Source: Pleurodeles waltl
Lineage: Eukaryota > Chordata > Amphibia > Caudata > Salamandridae
Assembly (NCBI RefSeq): GCF_031143425.1
Contig: NC_090451.1
Span: forward strand, 664,854,575 to 664,918,574
DNA length: 64,000 nucleotides
Reading direction: 5' to 3'
The first letter of the stretch is position 1. Each line of letters starts with the position of its first letter. Below are positions 59,998 to 64,000 of this stretch, piece by piece. The notes beneath the pieces are model-generated. The model had not been told where the DNA came from. It did no database searches and was given only the letters and a program-made list of their open reading frames with translations. Both the position numbers and the translations under genes were made by a program.

Positions 59998-61276
59998 ACC
60001 AGCAAGTTACTTACCTCTGATAACGCTCTTTTGGTGGATACGATATCTAATAGCAGATTCCTCACCTTGTGAATATCCCCCAGGCACCAGACTGGTTTTC
60101 AGCAATTCCTGCATGTGTCAGTAGGTGGTGTTATGCAGGTCCAGGTCGCCTCCGTCTGAAGTGATGCTGTAGGCACATCCAACCGCCACCCCCTGCATGC
60201 ATGATGAAGTCAGTTTCTTTCTGAACTCCATCAGCACCATCGGACACATAGCCATGGGTTGATCAAGTAGAGAGATTGAGAAAAGAAGCCATTTCACAGG
60301 ATGAGGAAGTGAGAGGGTCGATGAGGAATCTGTGGTTCGATAAGGCATCCCCCATAAAAAGTGTTACCAAAGGTAAGTAACTTATTCTTCTGATGGATAC
60401 TTCTAACCGCAGACTGATCACCTTGTGAACAGATACCAAAGCAATACTTCCCAATACGTCTGTGAAATGGCTTGGACTAAAAAGTCCTGAAAGCTCAAAC
60501 AGTTGAAACATCCTTCCCACCGGACCTCGCTACCAAGACAGTAGTGCTTTGTGGACTTGTGAACTGACACCTATGTTGCAGCCTGACAGATGTTCAGGAC
60601 AGAGAGTTTGCATGCTAAAACAGTGGTAGCAGCCTTGGACCTAATGAAATGAACTTTCAAGCCCTGTGGTGGACGCTTCCTGGCCAGTACGTAGCAGATT
60701 TTGATGCAGAGGACTATCCACCTTGAAATGGTTCTTTTCTGCACTGCTTTACACTTCTTTGATCCTGTGAACCCACCACACAGCTGATTGTCCACTCTAT
60801 GGTCCTTGGTATGACTAAGCTCAAAGGTCTTTTGGGACTGAAAAGATGGAACCTTTCTTCCTCTTAAGGGATTAGGTGGAGGAAGCAAAGCTGGAAGGCT
60901 GTTGGACAGACAGATATGGAAAGATATTGGTAGGAATGCCTCCCTAGTCCTTAGCACCATATTGTCTAGAAAAAAGGTGGCATGTATTTGCTGGACCGAC
61001 GGAGCTTGCAACTGACTCATGTGACAAGCTGATGCTATTGTTATGAGAAAGACTGTTTTCAGAGTCAGAAGACAGAGGACAGCTGTATATTGGCTCAAAT
61101 AGGGTGCACTTACATCATGTGAGAACTAAATTAATGCCCCACTGTGGTATCACAAAAGGTTTTGGTTGAAAAATGTAGATTAGCCCTTTCAGAAAACGCA
61201 TCACAACAGGCAATTTAAACAACAATGGTTGATCTAGTAAAGGCCGACAAGCCAGAGAACTAATATTTAACAGAGG

Positions 61277-61489
61277 TCACAGCAAGTCCTTGCTGAGTGA
61301 AAGATAATAAAAACAGCACCACAGACAACTGGCTTTCAACAGTTCTATCCGCCACGAGGTACACCAATCCACAAACTTCTCCAAACATCCAACATAAATG
61401 TTTTTTGGAAATGGACATCCGGCTGTTACAATGACATCCATTACGTTACAAAGGAGATTGAAAGCAGTCAACTGTGACCACTCAATCAC
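61277..61489 (-). pseudogene. DIRS tyrosine recombinase fragment (copy 3)
   Basis: This frame carries C-L-E-K-F-V-D-W-C-T-S-W-R-I-E and L-S-L-S-K-D-L-L, the same positions as T-F-M-A-W-C-R-A-R-N and F-S-L-A-Q-K-D-L in copy 1 (17866-17435). Downstream frames (61098-60571) have a Q-P-P-Q-G-L-K and A-A-T-T-V-L block, as at 17069-16635. Broken by stops. Confidence 0.55.
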
Positions 61490-63548
61490 CCTGCATGGAG
61501 GTGTACACTGTCCAGGCCCAGGTCTAAGACTCTGCCGAGCTGCAGTGACAGAAGAGCCTCCTGAAGTGGCAATCTGATCAGGGGAAATATGTTAATGACC
61601 AGAATATCTGAGTACCACACTCATCTGAGCCCAATCCAAAGCCACTAAGATAATGTGGGCCCGGTCTTACTTTATCTTCAGAACTTTGAGCAGGAGAGGT
61701 AGCGGCAGAAAAGCACACAGAAATTCCGAGTGCCACTCTAGGTGGAAAGAGTCTCCGAGGGAGGATAGTCTTGGGCACTCTAGGACAAAAAAAAACAAAC
61801 TTTCAGATGGTGGAAAAAAGCTTGTGCCATAGTTCTTCTCATTGCTGGAAGATGCCGAGCCCTACCTCTGAGTGCATTTGCCAATGGTGGTCTTGTAAGT
61901 GACAACAGGCTGAGTTCGTTCAGCCTTGTGTTCAAATATCCTCCCAGTTGGTTACCAGAGAGCTGGTCTAGTGGCTCAGTAAGTTCCAGATTTGAAGAAC
62001 CTCTTGGAACATGACCCTAGAACCCCCATTCACCCTGTCTGCTGCAATACAACATGGTGTTGCTTGCCAGAGCCTGAACCAGTCTCCCACTGATGGACAG
62101 TAGGAAACTCTTTAGTGCCCACCGATTCACCCTCAGCTTCAACAGATTAATGTGGATGGGTTATTTCCAGACCAGAGTCCTCTGCTCTCCACCTTTTCCG
62201 GATGGACTCCCCAACCCAGCAAGGATACAACTATGAAGACTGTCAACTCTGAGTGGGGTAGGAAAATGCGTCTGCCACCAGTCCACTTGCGGTCAACCAG
62301 TTGGCACTGCCGGACTTTCGCAGCTTCCTTCGAAACCTGGAAGGAAACAGACAGGAATCTTTGGTATTAAGTCCACAAAACTTCTGATTCCACTGCAGAG
62401 CCAACATATGCCATCTATCAGATTCCACGAGCAGGATGCAGGAGGTGAGCCAGCCATGAAGCTTCAGAGTCTGTTTCACAGAAAACCAGGTTAGAGATTG
62501 TGACACTGGTATTTTACCTGAAATGTCCTGCACTCATTAAGCTGGTGGAAAGGTTTGAAAGAGCACCATATTCTAGACCAGCTCTGGGGAACTGGAGCCT
62601 CCAGGAAAGAGTCCGCATGACTTCAGCACAGTGATCAGGAACTCAAAAGTTGTGAAGATGCTTGCCATTATCTGGAGATAGTCTACTATTGACTGTGGTG
62701 AGTCCGCCTTCAGCAGCCAGTTGTCAAAATATATAGAAGGATTGATATTCCCAACTTCTGAAGATCTGCGTGACCACAGCCATCACTTTCATCACCACTG
62801 AGGAGCGCTGGTAAGGCTAAAAGGCAGAACAGAAAACTGAAAATGCTTGTAGCCTACCTTAAACAGTCGTGACATTGGTAGGACCACAGGACAGGGATGT
62901 GGAAATGAACGTCCTGCAAATGCAATGCTACCATCCTGTCTTGTGGATCCAGGATTGCTAGAACTTAAGCCAGCTTGAACACCTTGAATTTGTCCTTCTT
63001 GACAAAGAAGTTGAGAGCTAAAGGTCTAAAATAGAACAAAAGACTAAGTTCTACTTCATCACCAGTATATAGCAGAAGTAACATTCAGTCCCTATTTCTG
63101 ATGGGGACTGGGACTCTCTAGATGGTTCCTTTCTCCAAAATAGCCCATTTCCTTCAGTAAGATGGACAAGGGGTCCACCAACAGCCGCTCTGGTGTAGAT
63201 GGTTTTTGTGGTGAAGTGGAAAGGAATGGTAGGATATATTCTTGCTGAACTATTTGAAGCACTCATCTGTCAGATGTGATGCTCTACCACACAGAGGTAG
63301 TACCTTACCCCTTCCTGCGACAGTATGGCCAAGTGCCACAGTGGGCAAGCTAAAGTGGTTTGGTGGAGATGCTGAGATGGGCATGGAACAGAGCAGTATG
63401 CTGTACCTGGGAGCCTAGACATTGCAGGCCCGATCCCCAACCTCTAACAAAAGATCCGGAAGGTCTTTTGCGGAGATGGACCTTGGTGTTGTTGTTGCGC
63501 CAAGCCTTTTCCGAAACCTCGAAAGGGGCGAAACTATTGAAGATACTG

Positions 63549-63659
63549 CTACATGAGTGCTAAAAGACCGATGGAGCATGGTGGGGCTCTGCTCTCTTTG
63601 AAGTGCTCAAAGGCAGAGTCTGCCTTGTCTATGAAGAGACGGGTGCCATGAATGAAAAT
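63549..63659 (-). pseudogene. DIRS ORF1 (gag-like) fragment (copy 3)
   Basis: Minus-strand G-T-R-L-F-I-D-K-A-D-S-A-F-E-H-F-K-E-S-R-A, the counterpart of the L-F-G-E-K / L-E-R-F-Q-E-S-R-A block at 19278-19820. It is interrupted on the right by the junction with the next element near 63655-63660. Confidence 0.6.
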
Positions 63660-64000
63660 GTCACTTACCCAGTGTACATCTGTTCGTGGCATTGGTCGCT
63701 GCAGATTCACATGTTGTGCACAGTCCGCCATCTGGTGTTGGGTCGGAGTGTTACAAGTTGTTTTTCTTCGAAGAAGTCTTTCGAGTCACGAGACCGAGGG
63801 ACTCCTCCTCTTTGCTTCCATTGCGCATGGGCGTCGGCTCCATCTTAGATTGTTTTCCCCGCAGAGGGTGAGGTAAGAGTTGTGTGTGTTAGTAATAGTG
63901 CCCATGCAATGGAATGAATAAGTATGTACAAATTAAGGTTAAGTAATATATATATATACAAATGTACAAATGTTGAAGATAACTTCCAACGGCTACAGGC
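63660..64000 (+). mobile_element. Start of a fourth DIRS-type element, nested in copy 3
   Basis: The sequence from GTCACTTACCCAGTG through CGTGGCATTGGTCGC, TCCGCCATCTGGTG, TCTTCGAAGAAGTC and GCGCATGGGCGTCGG resembles the terminal region of newt DIRS elements as known to me from memory; it is unlike the body of copy 3, whose ORF1 it interrupts. It runs off the window. The identity rests on pattern memory, so confidence is moderate. Confidence 0.55.

Larger units (their letters stand above)
59998..63659 (-). mobile_element. DIRS-type retrotransposon, degraded copy 3
   Basis: Same family as copy 1: the left end repeats the CTGATGGATxCTTCTAACC / CCTCACCTTgtgaa blocks (60050-60120 and 60370-60430), as at 16750-16800. 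On the minus strand a recombinase remnant (61489-61277 and 61098-60571), an RT with box Y-F-D-N-W-L-L-K (degraded from Y-x-D-D-W-L-L-K) near 62740-62710, and an ORF1 end with F-E-H-F-K-E-S-R (about 63605). The right part is cut by the element starting near 63660. Confidence 0.75.

Noticed and set aside
1..64000. CRISPR arrays, bacterial operons, tRNA or rRNA genes
   Set aside because: No spaced short direct repeats of CRISPR type, no Shine-Dalgarno-led operons and no cloverleaf-like tRNA sequences were seen; the window is vertebrate nuclear DNA.

Overview
This is vertebrate nuclear DNA with very large, transposon-filled introns. The kinds of element present (Gmr1-like Ty3/gypsy elements with LTRs of about 2.7 kb, and several DIRS-type tyrosine-recombinase elements) together with a well conserved vertebrate gene suggest a urodele amphibian, most likely a newt. 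That species call is inference; the vertebrate call rests on the gene itself.

The host gene is GON4L (GON-4-like, a nuclear cofactor related to YY1AP1), on the minus strand. Seven internal coding exons can be placed with matching splice phases: 50998-50800, 45907-45763, 43363-43213, 38876-38760, 31852-29903 (the giant exon, 650 codons), 27047-26771 and 14935-14754. Both gene ends lie outside the window: the N-terminal exons are to the right of 51000, and the rest of the PAH region and the SANT-like domain are to the left of 14754. Everything else is intron or mobile DNA. The giant exon carries 13 perfectly periodic octapeptide repeats (a 24-bp in-frame minisatellite).

Layout from left to right. 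Positions 1-514 are the 3' internal end of one Gmr1-like element, with an extra two-membrane-segment ORF. Positions 515-10961 are a complete but mutated Gmr1-like Ty3/gypsy element (LTR, gag, protease, integrase, RT, RNase H, LTR), in which integrase precedes RT. Positions 10962-12758 are the 3' part of an older LTR of the same family. Around 15150-15814 lies an LTR fragment of a second family (family B) with a perfect 40-bp foldback inside. Positions 16366-21440 and about 21560-26735 hold two degraded DIRS elements on the minus strand, the second ending about 35 bp from a GON4L splice donor. The introns at 31.9-50.8 kb hold mostly unrecognised sequence, a family B LTR end (40197-40717), a strongly purine-rich block (about 43.9-45.3 kb) and a GC-rich terminal-inverted-repeat element (46850-47452). 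Positions 51441-56455 are a family B LTR carrying two nested insertions: a palindromic MITE and a solo Gmr1-family LTR flanked by the 5-bp duplication CACTC. A LINE 3' end follows (56460-57776), then a third DIRS copy (59998-63659), and finally the start of a fourth DIRS element inserted into the third (63660 to the window end).

The gene and the mobile elements do not form a functional system. The elements explain the size of the introns. The most notable points are the integrase-first pol order, the chimeric 5' LTR showing past recombination between elements, the octapeptide array in GON4L, and several foldback or palindromic structures.
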